Shown piece after piece: positions 7,449-17,046 of a stretch of DNA of 64,000 nt. The notes under the pieces are model-generated. The model saw nothing but the letters and a program-made list of their open reading frames with translations, was not told the origin of the DNA and did no database searches. Position numbers and translations under genes: made by a program. Location of the stretch: assembly GCA_016744595.1 (NCBI GenBank), contig JADGEB010000013.1, forward strand, positions 1-64,000. Reading direction: 5' to 3'. This DNA comes from Desulfuromusa sp. GTDB lineage: Bacteria > Desulfobacterota > Desulfuromonadia > Desulfuromonadales > Geopsychrobacteraceae. Every line of letters begins with the position of its first letter. The first letter of the stretch is position 1.

Positions 7449-10127
7449 ATGAGTGTTATTGATAATGTCAGCCCTGAATGGATAGAAACTCAGTACCAGA
7501 TTTTTAAAGAAGAACCTCAACAGCTTCCAGACGAGTGGCGATCATTTTTTCAAGGGTTTGAGCTGGGCATGGAAAATGAATCCTCCACTGTTCCAGATCG
7601 AAAGCCTGCTGCAGTTCAATCGATGATCCGTCGCTATCGTGATATTGGTCATTTTTACGCTTGTGTTGATCCCTTAACTCCTTGTGAGCTAAATCACCCT
7701 CAACTTCAAATTTCTGAATTTGGGTTGGAAGAAAAAGATTTACAGCGCACTTTTGCTACAGATAATTTTATTCTTCCCGAAGCGCCCCTCAGAGAGATTG
7801 TTGATGTCTTAAAGCAGACCTACTGCCGTTCTCTTGGCCTTGAGTTTATGCATCTTACGGATCTCAAAGAGCGTCAATGGTTGCAACAGAATGCAGAAGA
7901 ATCACGTTTGCGTTCTGACCTGAGTCGTGAAAAGAAGCTCGCGACGATGAAAATGCTGCTTCAAGCGACTAAGTTCGAATCTTTTCTGCATCGCAAATTT
8001 GTTGGTCAAAAGCGTTTTTCTCTTGAAGGGGCGGAATCGGTGATTCCACTGCTTGACCATCTGGTTGAAAAAGCAGCAGAGCTTTCACTCCAGCATGTTG
8101 TTATTGGTATGTCACATCGTGGCCGGCTTAATGTCCTGGTGAATATTTTCAAAAAACCACTGGAGAATATGTTTGCAGAATTTGCCGATAATGCAGGATG
8201 TAAAATTGTTGGTGAGGGAGATGTAAAGTATCACAAAGGTTATTCCACAGACCGCTGCTTTAGCAACGGATGTGTTCGTGTCTCTCTTGCCTCTAATCCA
8301 AGTCATCTTGAAGCTGTTAACCCGGTTGTTGAGGGAAAGTGTCGCGCGCGACAAGATCGTCTTGACGGGGATGGTGAGCAATTAGTCATGCCCCTCTTAA
8401 TCCATGGAGATGCTGCATTTGCTGGGCAGGGAGTCGTTGCTGAAACTCTCAACTTGTCTCAACTTGCTGGATATAAAACTGGTGGCACCTTGCATCTGGT
8501 TATCAATAATCAGATTGGTTTTACCACCCTGCCAGTTGATGCTCGCTCCACTTGCTATTCTACCGATATCGCCAAAATGTTGATGGCACCCATCTTCCAT
8601 GTTCATGGCGACGATCCAGAAGCACTGATCCAGGCCGCAACGATGGCAATCGAGTTTCGTCAAAAATTCCGCAAGGATGTTGTTATCGAAGTGATCTGCT
8701 ATCGCAGGTATGGGCATAATGAGGGGGATGAGCCATTTTTCACCCAACCGTTGATGTACGAAAAAATTCGTAATCATCCACTGACCGCCGATATTTACAA
8801 AAACCAACTTCTTCTGGAAGGGTTCGCTGAAAAAGAATTTCAATCAATTGCGGACGACATTGATCAGAATCTGGAAGAGGCTTTGAGCCATGAAATCTGC
8901 CCGCTTCATGAAGAATTTATGCAGCAGTGGGTACATGTTTCACGGAAGTTCAGTTTTGATCCTGTCGAAACTGGTGTTGATAGGGAAATACTGCGGCAGT
9001 TGAGTGGTTCCCTGACGACTGTTCCTGATGATTTTTCACCGCATCGAAAAATAACAACACTCCTCAAAAAGCGCCATAAGGCTGTTGCAGAAGAGACAAG
9101 TATTGACTGGGGAACTGGTGAAGCTCTCGCTATGGCCAGTTTGGTGAACGAAGGCACTTCAATCCGTTTATCTGGCCAAGATTCCCGGCGTGGAACCTTC
9201 AATCATCGCCATGCGACTTTATACGATATAGCAACAGGTAGGGAGTATACTCCACTGGCAGATATTGCTAAGGAGTCTGGGTGTCGTTGTGATGTGTTTA
9301 ACAGTATGCTTTCAGAAATGGCAGTTCTTGGTTTCGATTATGGCTACGCTGTGGAGACACCGAATGATCTGACGATATGGGAAGCTCAATTTGGCGATTT
9401 TGCCAATGGAGCTCAGGTCATCATTGATCAGTTTATTGCCAGTAGTTTGGCTAAGTGGGATCGCCCGAGCGGAATTACGATGTTTCTTCCTCATGGTTAC
9501 GAGGGGCAGGGACCGGAACATTCCAGTGCTCGGATGGAACGCTATCTGCAACTTTGTGCTGACAATAATATGCAGATTGTCAATACCAGTACTCCTGGAC
9601 AATTATTCCACTTGTTGCGGCGGCAAGTTAAGACCCAACATCGTTGCCCGCTGATTCTTTTCACGCCCAAAGCATTGCTGCGTCATCCCGCTTGTGTCTC
9701 GACGGTGGAAGATCTGACCAGTGGTCATTTTCAGGAAGTTTTGGCCGATGATCTGGATGCCAAGAAATGTCGCCGGGTACTGCTTTGCTCTGGTAAGGTT
9801 TATTATGATCTGCTGCAGCAACGTCTAGATGACAAGCATAAAGATGTCGCAATTGTTCGTATTGAACAAATATACCCGCTGCATAAAGAATTATTGAAAA
9901 AAATTCTCAAACCATACAAAAAATCGGTTGAATATTGTTGGGTACAGGAAGAAATTGCCAATGCTGGAGGTTGGGATTACCTGCGTCCACAGTTGCGTGA
10001 ATTAATCGGTCGTGAACCCGAATATATCGGACGCAAGCGTTCTGCCAGTACCGCCGTTGGTTCAAACCGGATTCATCGAATTGAGCAGCAACATATTTTA
10101 GATAGTGCTTTTGCCCCCTCAAAATAA
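7449..10127 (+). CDS. sucA: 2-oxoglutarate dehydrogenase E1 component
   Basis: An 892-residue thiamine-diphosphate enzyme that decarboxylates 2-oxoglutarate and succinylates the lipoyl arm of SucB. The N-terminal SPEWIETQYQIF segment is the E2-binding region. The ThDP site includes GDAAFAGQGVVAETLNL followed by VINNQIGFT, and the C-terminal pyrimidine domain carries EAQFGDFANGAQ and HGYEGQGPEHSS. The length matches single-chain OGDH E1 proteins. It heads a tight operon with sucB (8-base gap) and lpdA. Its presence implies an NAD-linked oxidative TCA step, whereas many anaerobic relatives rely on a ferredoxin-dependent 2-oxoglutarate oxidoreductase. Confidence 0.97.
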   Translation: MSVIDNVSPEWIETQYQIFKEEPQQLPDEWRSFFQGFELGMENESSTVPDRKPAAVQSMIRRYRDIGHFYACVDPLTPCELNHPQLQISEFGLEEKDLQRTFATDNFILPEAPLREIVDVLKQTYCRSLGLEFMHLTDLKERQWLQQNAEESRLRSDLSREKKLATMKMLLQATKFESFLHRKFVGQKRFSLEGAESVIPLLDHLVEKAAELSLQHVVIGMSHRGRLNVLVNIFKKPLENMFAEFADNAGCKIVGEGDVKYHKGYSTDRCFSNGCVRVSLASNPSHLEAVNPVVEGKCRARQDRLDGDGEQLVMPLLIHGDAAFAGQGVVAETLNLSQLAGYKTGGTLHLVINNQIGFTTLPVDARSTCYSTDIAKMLMAPIFHVHGDDPEALIQAATMAIEFRQKFRKDVVIEVICYRRYGHNEGDEPFFTQPLMYEKIRNHPLTADIYKNQLLLEGFAEKEFQSIADDIDQNLEEALSHEICPLHEEFMQQWVHVSRKFSFDPVETGVDREILRQLSGSLTTVPDDFSPHRKITTLLKKRHKAVAEETSIDWGTGEALAMASLVNEGTSIRLSGQDSRRGTFNHRHATLYDIATGREYTPLADIAKESGCRCDVFNSMLSEMAVLGFDYGYAVETPNDLTIWEAQFGDFANGAQVIIDQFIASSLAKWDRPSGITMFLPHGYEGQGPEHSSARMERYLQLCADNNMQIVNTSTPGQLFHLLRRQVKTQHRCPLILFTPKALLRHPACVSTVEDLTSGHFQEVLADDLDAKKCRRVLLCSGKVYYDLLQQRLDDKHKDVAIVRIEQIYPLHKELLKKILKPYKKSVEYCWVQEEIANAGGWDYLRPQLRELIGREPEYIGRKRSASTAVGSNRIHRIEQQHILDSAFAPSK

Positions 10128-10135
10128 GGATTGAT

Positions 10136-11326
10136 ATGGACATCATAGTTCCTCAGGTTGGTGAGTCAATTGTCGAAGCGGAAATTGGTGAATGGTTCAA
10201 AAAAGATGGTGAATATGTCGAAAAAGACGACCTGCTCATGGAATTGGAAACTGAAAAGGTAAATGTTGAACTCAATGCTGAAGCTTCCGGAACGTTAACG
10301 GTTCTGGTCGGTCAGGGAGAAACGGTCAAAATTGGTGCTGTGATTGGCAAGATCGATGAAACGGCTACAACCGCCCCTGCAGCAGTAAGCAACAGTGAAG
10401 GGTTGGAGCCAGTTGACACTGCAACAGAGCCAGTATCGATGAATCCGGCGGTTCCAAAGTTGGTTGCAGAACGGGGTATAGATCTATCGACTTTAAAAGG
10501 TAGTGGCCGTGATGGCCGGATCCTTGTTGATGATATTCCCCCCGCTAAGGCAGAAGAAGTAAAATCGGCTCCGGTTGAGGCTCAGACAGCGCCAGTAATC
10601 CCGCCAGTCGTACCAGCTGAAACTTCTGAACGTATCACTCGGGTACCAATGTCACAGCTGCGTAAGAAAATTGCCGAACATCTTTTGCGTGCCAAGCAAG
10701 ACACCGCAATGCTGACTACATTTAACGAAATCGACATGAGCCGGGTCATGGCTCTGCGCAGCAACTATAAAGAATTGTTTCAAGAGAAACATGGTGTCCC
10801 TCTGGGCTTCATGTCTTTCTTTGTTAAGGCTTGTGCCGAAGCCTTGAAACCTTATCCGGAGGTCAATGGCAGTATTGATGGCAACGACATTGTCTATCAT
10901 AATTATTACGACATTGGAGTCGCTGTCGGCAGCAAGCGTGGGCTGGTGGTTCCAGTAATTCGGAATGCTGATACTCTACACTTTGATGAAATTGAAAAAA
11001 CTATTCGTGACTTTGCTCAGCGTGCCAGTGATGGCAAGCTGACTTTGGACGAACTGCAAAATGGGACCTTCACCATCAGTAATGGTGGAATTTATGGCTC
11101 AGTTCTTTCAACCCCGATTCTTAATCCACCGCAGAGTGCTATCCTGGGAATGCATGCTATACAAGATCGGGCTGTCGTTGTGAATGGTGAGGTGGTTATC
11201 CGCCCGATGATGAATATTGCTCTTAGTTATGATCATCGAATTATTGATGGACAGCAGGCTGTCAGCTTCCTTAAGCAAGTCAAAAGTTACATTGACAATC
11301 CGGAAACGCTGCTACTAAAAGTTTGA
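10136..11326 (+). CDS. sucB: 2-oxoglutarate dehydrogenase E2 (dihydrolipoyl succinyltransferase)
   Basis: A 396-residue core subunit that transfers succinyl from its lipoyl arm to CoA. One N-terminal lipoyl domain carries the modified lysine K41 in ETEKVNVEL. After an Ala/Pro/Val linker comes the peripheral-subunit-binding domain (about 104-140, PAVPKLVAERGIDL then GSGRDGRI). The C-terminal catalytic domain ends with the HxxxDG motif, H367 and D371. The lipoyl domain starts at the first residue, as in SucB, and the distance to E1 is 8 bases. K41 is the substrate of the LipA enzyme encoded upstream. Confidence 0.97.
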   Translation: MDIIVPQVGESIVEAEIGEWFKKDGEYVEKDDLLMELETEKVNVELNAEASGTLTVLVGQGETVKIGAVIGKIDETATTAPAAVSNSEGLEPVDTATEPVSMNPAVPKLVAERGIDLSTLKGSGRDGRILVDDIPPAKAEEVKSAPVEAQTAPVIPPVVPAETSERITRVPMSQLRKKIAEHLLRAKQDTAMLTTFNEIDMSRVMALRSNYKELFQEKHGVPLGFMSFFVKACAEALKPYPEVNGSIDGNDIVYHNYYDIGVAVGSKRGLVVPVIRNADTLHFDEIEKTIRDFAQRASDGKLTLDELQNGTFTISNGGIYGSVLSTPILNPPQSAILGMHAIQDRAVVVNGEVVIRPMMNIALSYDHRIIDGQQAVSFLKQVKSYIDNPETLLLKV

Positions 11327-11342
11327 GCTAAAAGGAGAAAGA

Positions 11343-12755
11343 ATGTCTGAACAGATATATGACCTGATAGTGATTGGTGCTGGTCCTGGCGGATATGTTG
11401 CGGCAATTCGTGCGGCACAACTTGGATTTTCTGTTGTTGTCATCGAAAAACGCTCAGCTTTGGGCGGTGTCTGTCTGAATGAGGGTTGTATCCCTAGTAA
11501 AGCGTTACTTGAATCGAGTGAACATTTTGCCAGGCTTGATCACGAATTGGCAGACCATGGAATTGAAGTCACTGGAGCCAAGCTGAATTTGGAACAGTTG
11601 ATGTCTCGTAAAACCGGGATTATCGATAAATTAACCAGTGGTATTGCCGGGCTGTTCAAAAAGAACAAAATAACTTCGATCACTGGACAGGCAGAGTTGT
11701 TGGAGAATGCCGGTTCAAATAAAAAAGTCAAGGTTACTAGCAGCAAAGGGTCTCAAGAGCTTTTTGGAAAAGTTATTCTTCTGGCGACCGGCAGTGAGGC
11801 GATTGAGCTGCCGCATCTGCTTTTCAATGGCAAATCAGTTATCAGTGCACGAGAAGCCCTCAGCTTGAAGGAAGTTCCGAAGCGCTTACTGGTTGTTGGT
11901 GGTGGAGTGATCGGTCTGGAGCTGGGTTCGGTCTGGAGTCGACTCGGTGCAGAAGTCACGGTCGTGGAAATGCTGCCGCAGATTCTTCCTCAAGCCGATT
12001 CCCAAGTAGCGCAAACATTACAGCGTAGCCTGAAGAAACAGGGTCTCGATATTTTGCTTAAAACTCGGCTTGATAAGATTGAAACGACTGACGTAGGTAT
12101 TTTGGCAACGCTGACAACTGCAAAAGGGGAACAGCAACTGGAGTGCGACAAGGTGTTGGTTGCCACCGGGCGGCGTGCTCAAACAACGGGACTCGGGCTT
12201 GAAGCTGTGGGCTTGCAGACAAATAAGCAGGGACAACTGGATGTTGACGAAAATTACCAGACCGCTGTTTCTGGGATTTATGCTATCGGTGACTTGATCC
12301 CCGGTCCGATGTTGGCTCATAAAGCCAGCGAAGAGGGTGTTGTCTTTGCGGAAAGGCTGGCGGGACAAAAATCGGCTCTCAACTATCAGGTTATTCCGGC
12401 TGTGACCTATACCTGGCCTGAAGTCGCAACAGTTGGAAAAAATGAAGCCGAATTGAAAGAAGAAAATATCCCCTATAAGGGAGGAAAGTTTTTCTTTGCT
12501 GCGAGTGGCCGTGCCCTTTGTACCGGTATGAGCGATGGCTTTGTCAAGATCCTGGCTGACCCAGATACAGGAAGAATTCACGGTATTCACATTGTTGGCC
12601 CACAGGCATCAGAACTGATTGCCGAAGCAACGACGGTGATGTCTTTTTCTGGTAGTGTTCATGATCTGGCAGTGACTTGTCATGCCCATCCGACCTTAGC
12701 AGAGGCGCTCAAAGAAGCTGCCCTGGCGGTGAACAAAGAAGCTATTCACGCTTGA
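11343..12755 (+). CDS. lpdA: dihydrolipoyl dehydrogenase (E3)
   Basis: A 470-residue flavoprotein disulfide oxidoreductase that reoxidises dihydrolipoyl groups with NAD. It has the FAD-binding GAGPGG (12-17), the redox disulfide C44/C49 in GGVCLNEGCIPSK, an NAD-binding GGGVIGLELGS segment, GIYAIGDL, and the C-terminal catalytic His449/Glu454 pair (HAHPTLAE). It lies 16 bases after sucB with AAAGGAG as ribosome binding site. It is the third subunit of the complex and could also serve pyruvate dehydrogenase or glycine cleavage encoded elsewhere. Confidence 0.97.
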   Translation: MSEQIYDLIVIGAGPGGYVAAIRAAQLGFSVVVIEKRSALGGVCLNEGCIPSKALLESSEHFARLDHELADHGIEVTGAKLNLEQLMSRKTGIIDKLTSGIAGLFKKNKITSITGQAELLENAGSNKKVKVTSSKGSQELFGKVILLATGSEAIELPHLLFNGKSVISAREALSLKEVPKRLLVVGGGVIGLELGSVWSRLGAEVTVVEMLPQILPQADSQVAQTLQRSLKKQGLDILLKTRLDKIETTDVGILATLTTAKGEQQLECDKVLVATGRRAQTTGLGLEAVGLQTNKQGQLDVDENYQTAVSGIYAIGDLIPGPMLAHKASEEGVVFAERLAGQKSALNYQVIPAVTYTWPEVATVGKNEAELKEENIPYKGGKFFFAASGRALCTGMSDGFVKILADPDTGRIHGIHIVGPQASELIAEATTVMSFSGSVHDLAVTCHAHPTLAEALKEAALAVNKEAIHA

Positions 12756-12799
12756 TTCGCTTGACAAATATGGGGTTACACCCGACAATCAATTTTTCC

Positions 12800-12833
12800 A
12801 TTCAGGGTAGCCAACCGGCTGCCCTGAATTTCT
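12800..12833 (+). terminator. probable terminator of sucA-sucB-lpdA
   Basis: A 13-bp stem (ATTCAGGGTAGCC and a reverse complement with one G-T pair) around a 4-base AACC loop lies 45 bases after the lpdA stop. The tail is short (TTCT), so termination may be partial and allow read-through into the M23 gene. Confidence 0.6.
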
Positions 12834-12889
12834 AAAAATACATACCTTTTCGATTGTCGGTCGAGATTTTCTATGAACGAGGTTTAGTC

Positions 12890-14188
12890 TTGAAAACACT
12901 GAAAAAATTATTTTTATTATTGATTGTTGTTGGCTTGGTTGCTGCTGGAATATTCTATTTTCGTGATACTGAAGCTCCACAATTGACTCTAACTCCAGAA
13001 AGCGGCTCAATTTCACATAATACGAAAACCGTTTTGAATATCAATGATTCTGGGATGGGAATCAAAAACGCTGAAGTCGTGGTGATTCAGGGCAGTAACA
13101 GGATCCCGCTGCTAAAGCGTGATTTTCCTTTGCAGACAGATACGACAACACTTGATCTTGACCTAGTTGGTTTGAAGTTGCAGCAAGGTATATTGCAGAT
13201 TGAGGTGACCACAACTGATCAATCGATATACCACCTTGGAAAAGGAAATACTAGCCAGCAGATATTTACTCTTACTTATGATAGCCGCCCACCAATTATT
13301 TCAGTTCTAAGCAAAGCCCACAACCTGACCAAGGGGGGAAGTGGGTTGGTTGTTTTTAACGTCAATGAAGATGTTGACAAGGCTGGTATCCAATTTGGTG
13401 ACTATTTTTTCCCTGCTTATCAACAGGAATCAGGGGAATATAATTGTCTTTTTGCTTATCCCTATAACGTAAAGGAAAAGGATTTTATTCCCCGTATAGT
13501 CGCCCGTGATCTTGCTGGAAACGAACGTCCTACCGGAATTTACTACCGTGCTAAAAATAAGAAATTTCGCCACAGAAAAATCAATGTTTCTGATGGTTTT
13601 CTCACCATGAAAGCTCCAGAGCTTGAATCTCAGGTGCCAAACCCCGGAACTCCACTTGAAATTTTTCTCTATGTTAATCAAACTATTCGCCAGGAAAATC
13701 GGGACAAAATTGCTGAGCTAGGTCAGAAGACCGCTGAGACACTTCTCTGGGATGGCGCTTTTCTCCGGCAACCTAAGGCGGCAACTCAAGCGGTGTTTGC
13801 CGACTACCGAACATATTATTACAAGGGGAAGGAAGTTGATCGGCAGGTTCATCTCGGTCATGACCTTGCCTCGGTCGCACAAGATGAGTTGGTTGCGGGT
13901 AATTCTGGCGAGGTTGTCTGGGCAGAGTACATGGGAATCTATGGTTTTTGTGTCGTCATAGATCATGGCCTTGGATTGCAATCGCTCTATGCACATATGA
14001 GCCAACTAGATGTGCAAAAGGGAGACATGGTGACACGGGGACAAGTTCTTGGCAATAGTGGTACAACCGGTTTGGCTGGCGGTGACCATCTTCATCTGGG
14101 GGTTTTTGTTTCTGGAGTTCCCGTTCAACCAATTGAGTGGTGGGATTCGCACTGGTTGCAGGATAATATCACTAGCAAATTACAATGA
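12890..14188 (+). CDS. M23/LytM-type metallopeptidase, membrane-anchored
   Basis: About 432 residues. An uncleaved or cleaved N-terminal hydrophobic segment (LFLLLIVVGLVAAGIFYF) directs it to the envelope. A beta-rich region of about 250 residues follows, then a C-terminal LytM domain with zinc ligands H321/D325 (HLGHD) and H400/H402 (HLHLG). Such proteins either cut peptidoglycan cross-links or activate amidases; all zinc ligands seem present, so catalysis is plausible. The start is TTG at 12890, seven bases after GAGG; an upstream in-frame TTG at 12854 would add 12 residues in front of the signal. It is probably expressed separately from the downstream importer operon. Confidence 0.85.
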   Translation: MKTLKKLFLLLIVVGLVAAGIFYFRDTEAPQLTLTPESGSISHNTKTVLNINDSGMGIKNAEVVVIQGSNRIPLLKRDFPLQTDTTTLDLDLVGLKLQQGILQIEVTTTDQSIYHLGKGNTSQQIFTLTYDSRPPIISVLSKAHNLTKGGSGLVVFNVNEDVDKAGIQFGDYFFPAYQQESGEYNCLFAYPYNVKEKDFIPRIVARDLAGNERPTGIYYRAKNKKFRHRKINVSDGFLTMKAPELESQVPNPGTPLEIFLYVNQTIRQENRDKIAELGQKTAETLLWDGAFLRQPKAATQAVFADYRTYYYKGKEVDRQVHLGHDLASVAQDELVAGNSGEVVWAEYMGIYGFCVVIDHGLGLQSLYAHMSQLDVQKGDMVTRGQVLGNSGTTGLAGGDHLHLGVFVSGVPVQPIEWWDSHWLQDNITSKLQ

Positions 14189-14274
14189 ATAAATCAGAGA
14201 CAGAGGGTCATTTTATTGTCTCAATGATTGAATATTGCATCATTACTCTTTGACTCAAGATTAACGGGGACTTC

Positions 14275-14303
14275 TTGACACTCTCGCTGGTCTAGTCTAA
14301 AAA
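14275..14303 (+). promoter_or_regulatory. candidate sigma-70 promoter for purine importer operon
   Basis: A perfect TTGACA (14275-14280) is followed after 17 bases by TAAAAA (14298-14303), about 48 bases before the BMP-protein start codon. The interval lacks the conserved purine-riboswitch core, so regulation by a guanine/adenine aptamer is not supported. Confidence 0.5.
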
Positions 14304-14350
14304 ATACTTTTTCAATCTACTTTCCCTTATCACGAGAAAGGCACAATCCA

Positions 14351-15427
14351 ATGAAGAAAGCTGCCCTGCTTCTGCTGGTCATTCTGGCCATCTGTTTTTC
14401 CGGCAATGTCTTTGCTGTTTCTGCCGTAAAAGAGATCAAGCCTGGTTTTATTTATGTCGGTCCTGTCGGTGATGCTGGCTGGACTTACGCCCATGACCAA
14501 GGACGTCAGGAGATGGAACAACTATCCTATGTACAACCTTCAACTTTTATTGAAACAGTTCCTGAAGGTGCGGAGTCAGCTCGCGTTATCAATGGCCTGG
14601 TACGCAAAGGTCACAATCTGATTTTCACTACCAGTTTTGGTTACATGGATGCAACTATTGATGTTGCAAAGCGGAATAAAGATGTTGTGTTTATGCATTG
14701 TTCCGGTTTTAAAACCGCAGAGAATGTTGGGACTTACTTTGGCCGGATGTATGAGCCTCGTTACCTGTCAGGTATTGTTGCTGGTAAAATGACCAAGAAG
14801 AATATTATCGGCTATGTTGCTGCCTTCCCGATTCCAGAAGTGATTCGTGGAATCAACGCTTTTACCCTTGGTGTACGAAGCATCAACCCAAAAGCTGAAG
14901 TCAAGGTCGTCTGGACTCAAACTTGGTTTGATCCAGGTGTCGAACGTGACGCTGCTGACAGCTTATTGGATGTAGGTGCAGACGTTCTCACCATGCATCA
15001 GGATGCTCCGGCAACGATGCAGGCTGCTGAAGCGCGTGGTGCCTACGTTATTGGTTATAACTCTGATATGCGCAGCTTTGCTCCCAATGCTTTCCTGACG
15101 GCTCCTGTCTGGAATTGGGGTTCTCTTTACACCAAGCTGGCTGAAGAAGTTCATAATGGTACTTGGAAGTCTGAGCAGATCTGGTGGGGTATGAAAGAAG
15201 ATCTGGTTCGATTGGCGGAGTTCAGCAGTGCGGTTCCTGCTGCTGTTCAGGCTCTGGTGGCAGAAAAGACGAATGCTATCAAGGCTGGATCCCTTCATCC
15301 CTTTGCTGGTCCGATCAAAGATCAGAGTGGCAAGATTGTTGTTGCTGCAGGCCAAACTCCCAAAGATGGTGAACTCCTTGGTATGAACTATTTTGTTGAG
15401 GGTGTTCAGGGAACAATTTCCAAGTAG
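14351..15427 (+). CDS. BMP-family periplasmic nucleoside/purine-binding protein
   Basis: A 358-residue solute-binding protein with a signal peptide (cleavage probably after NVFA). No lipobox cysteine is visible, unlike the lipoprotein BmpA/PnrA of Gram-positives and spirochaetes. Family motifs include FIYVGPVGDAGWTYAHDQGR and the later YFGRMYEPRYLSGIVAGKMT and WGSLYTKLAEEV segments. PnrA-like members bind purine nucleosides; members next to xanthine/guanine salvage genes may bind bases. It is the first gene of an importer operon ending in xpt, which supports a purine substrate. The ribosome binding site is GAAAGG. Confidence 0.9.
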   Translation: MKKAALLLLVILAICFSGNVFAVSAVKEIKPGFIYVGPVGDAGWTYAHDQGRQEMEQLSYVQPSTFIETVPEGAESARVINGLVRKGHNLIFTTSFGYMDATIDVAKRNKDVVFMHCSGFKTAENVGTYFGRMYEPRYLSGIVAGKMTKKNIIGYVAAFPIPEVIRGINAFTLGVRSINPKAEVKVVWTQTWFDPGVERDAADSLLDVGADVLTMHQDAPATMQAAEARGAYVIGYNSDMRSFAPNAFLTAPVWNWGSLYTKLAEEVHNGTWKSEQIWWGMKEDLVRLAEFSSAVPAAVQALVAEKTNAIKAGSLHPFAGPIKDQSGKIVVAAGQTPKDGELLGMNYFVEGVQGTISK

Positions 15428-15441
15428 ATTTAGTCAATCTC

Positions 15442-15474
15442 AAAAAGGGCACGCCTTACAGCGTGCCTTTTTTG
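15442..15474 (+). terminator. attenuating terminator between binding protein and ABC genes
   Basis: The GGCACGC/GCGTGCC stem with flanking A and T tracts and a CTTACA loop lies 15 bases after the binding-protein stop. As in many importers, it likely lets the binding protein be made in excess over the ATPase and permeases. Confidence 0.85.
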
Positions 15475-15528
15475 ATGGTGTTGTCATTTCATCATTCTTT
15501 GTGCGAAAGCATCTATATTGATTGTCAT

Positions 15529-17046
15529 ATGACTGATATTTTAAATTTCGAAAATATCCGTAAGACTTTTCCTGGAGTGATTGCTCTGGATGACGTCTCT
15601 TTTTCTGTTGCTCGTGGAGAGATTCATACTTTGCTGGGTGAAAATGGTGCTGGTAAAAGCACTCTGATGAATGTGCTGACTGGGCTCTATCATCCTGACC
15701 GGGGACAGATAAGAATTGCTGGGGAACAGATTCATTTTACCAGCCCGCGTGATTCTCTCGCCTGTGGTATTGGTATGGTTCACCAGCATTTTATGCTGGT
15801 TCCAGCTCACTCGGTTTTTGAAAACATCCTTCTGGCACTCGACAATATCCCCAATTTTTACAGCAGAAAAACCTATAAACAGAAAATCCAGAAACTTATT
15901 GACGAATTTGATCTTGATCTAGATTTAGATACTCCTGTCTGGAGGCTCTCCATTGGGGCACAGCAGTGGATTGAACTGATAAAATTATTGATGCGTGATT
16001 GTCAGTTGCTGGTTCTGGATGAACCGACCGCTGTTCTTACTCCCCAAGAAGCAGATCGACTCTTCAATGTCTTGAGAAAATTAAAACAACAAGAAAAAAG
16101 TATTATTTTTATTTCTCATAAAATGCGTGAAGTGATGGAGATCTCTGATCGTGTGACCATCCTTAAGAAAGGGCGAAGTATTGCCACCCGGACTCGCGGT
16201 GATTTTGATGAATCAACGCTTGCATCTTTGATGATTGGTAGGGATAAAGTCCCTCAATGGCAGAAAACATTGCAGATGTCCGATGAAATTGTTCTTGATA
16301 TTCAGAACTTATCGGTTCGCAATGATCGTGGCATGTCTGATCTGGATGATTTTAATCTGCAATTGAAAAAAGGTGAAATTCTCGGCATCGCAGGTGTTGC
16401 CGGAAATGGTCAAAAAGCGTTAGCTGAAGTCTTGACTGGGCTGAAAAATACCAATCAGGGGCGTATCTTGGCAAGACAGAAAGATATTACGAACAGTAAT
16501 GCCAGGTATTCCTACATTGCTGGTATTGCACATATCCCAGAAGACCGTAAAAGTATTGGCATTGCTCCCGATATGAGTGTTGACGAAAACCTCATCATGA
16601 AGAGTTTTAAGAGTGGTTCCTTCCGCAACTGGATCTTTCAGAATAAAAAAGCGATCCGGCAGAATGCGGAAGAGAAAATTGAACAATTTGCCATCAAAAG
16701 TGGTCCTGATGGGACACCGGTTCGCTATTTATCGGGTGGAAATATACAAAAAGTTATTATTGCACGAGAATTGTCTGAACATCCGGCGGTTCTTGTTGCT
16801 CTATATCCGACCCGTGGTCTCGATATCGGCAGTGCAGGATATGTTCACAAGGTGATTGCTGATGGTGCTGATCGAGGCATGAGTACAATCCTGATCGCCG
16901 AAGATCTTGATGAGCTACTCAAGCTCAGTGACCGGATTGCTGTGATGTTTCGTGGGAAGCTGATTGGCTATGTTAATCCGCGAAAAACTACCCGGGAAGA
17001 AATTGGTTTAATGATGAGCGGAGAAACTCCAGGAGATAAAGCATGA
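15529..17046 (+). CDS. ABC importer ATPase, double-NBD (nucleoside type)
   Basis: A 505-residue protein with two fused ATP-binding halves, as in RbsA/NupO-type importers. The first half has Walker A GENGAGKST (37-45), an atypical LSIGAQQ signature and Walker B LLVLDEPTAVLT. The second half has a degenerate Walker A (GVAGNGQKALAE), signature YLSGGNIQK and PTRGLDIGS without a catalytic Glu, which is normal for this family. I start it at ATG 15529, although the ribosome binding site is weak, because the upstream extension overlaps the terminator hairpin and has no homologous character. It overlaps the next permease gene by 4 bases. Confidence 0.92.
   Translation: MTDILNFENIRKTFPGVIALDDVSFSVARGEIHTLLGENGAGKSTLMNVLTGLYHPDRGQIRIAGEQIHFTSPRDSLACGIGMVHQHFMLVPAHSVFENILLALDNIPNFYSRKTYKQKIQKLIDEFDLDLDLDTPVWRLSIGAQQWIELIKLLMRDCQLLVLDEPTAVLTPQEADRLFNVLRKLKQQEKSIIFISHKMREVMEISDRVTILKKGRSIATRTRGDFDESTLASLMIGRDKVPQWQKTLQMSDEIVLDIQNLSVRNDRGMSDLDDFNLQLKKGEILGIAGVAGNGQKALAEVLTGLKNTNQGRILARQKDITNSNARYSYIAGIAHIPEDRKSIGIAPDMSVDENLIMKSFKSGSFRNWIFQNKKAIRQNAEEKIEQFAIKSGPDGTPVRYLSGGNIQKVIIARELSEHPAVLVALYPTRGLDIGSAGYVHKVIADGADRGMSTILIAEDLDELLKLSDRIAVMFRGKLIGYVNPRKTTREEIGLMMSGETPGDKA

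Noticed and set aside
14189-14350. Purine riboswitch upstream of the importer operon
   Set aside because: The conserved aptamer core and paired loops are not present; only a promoter-like pair is seen.
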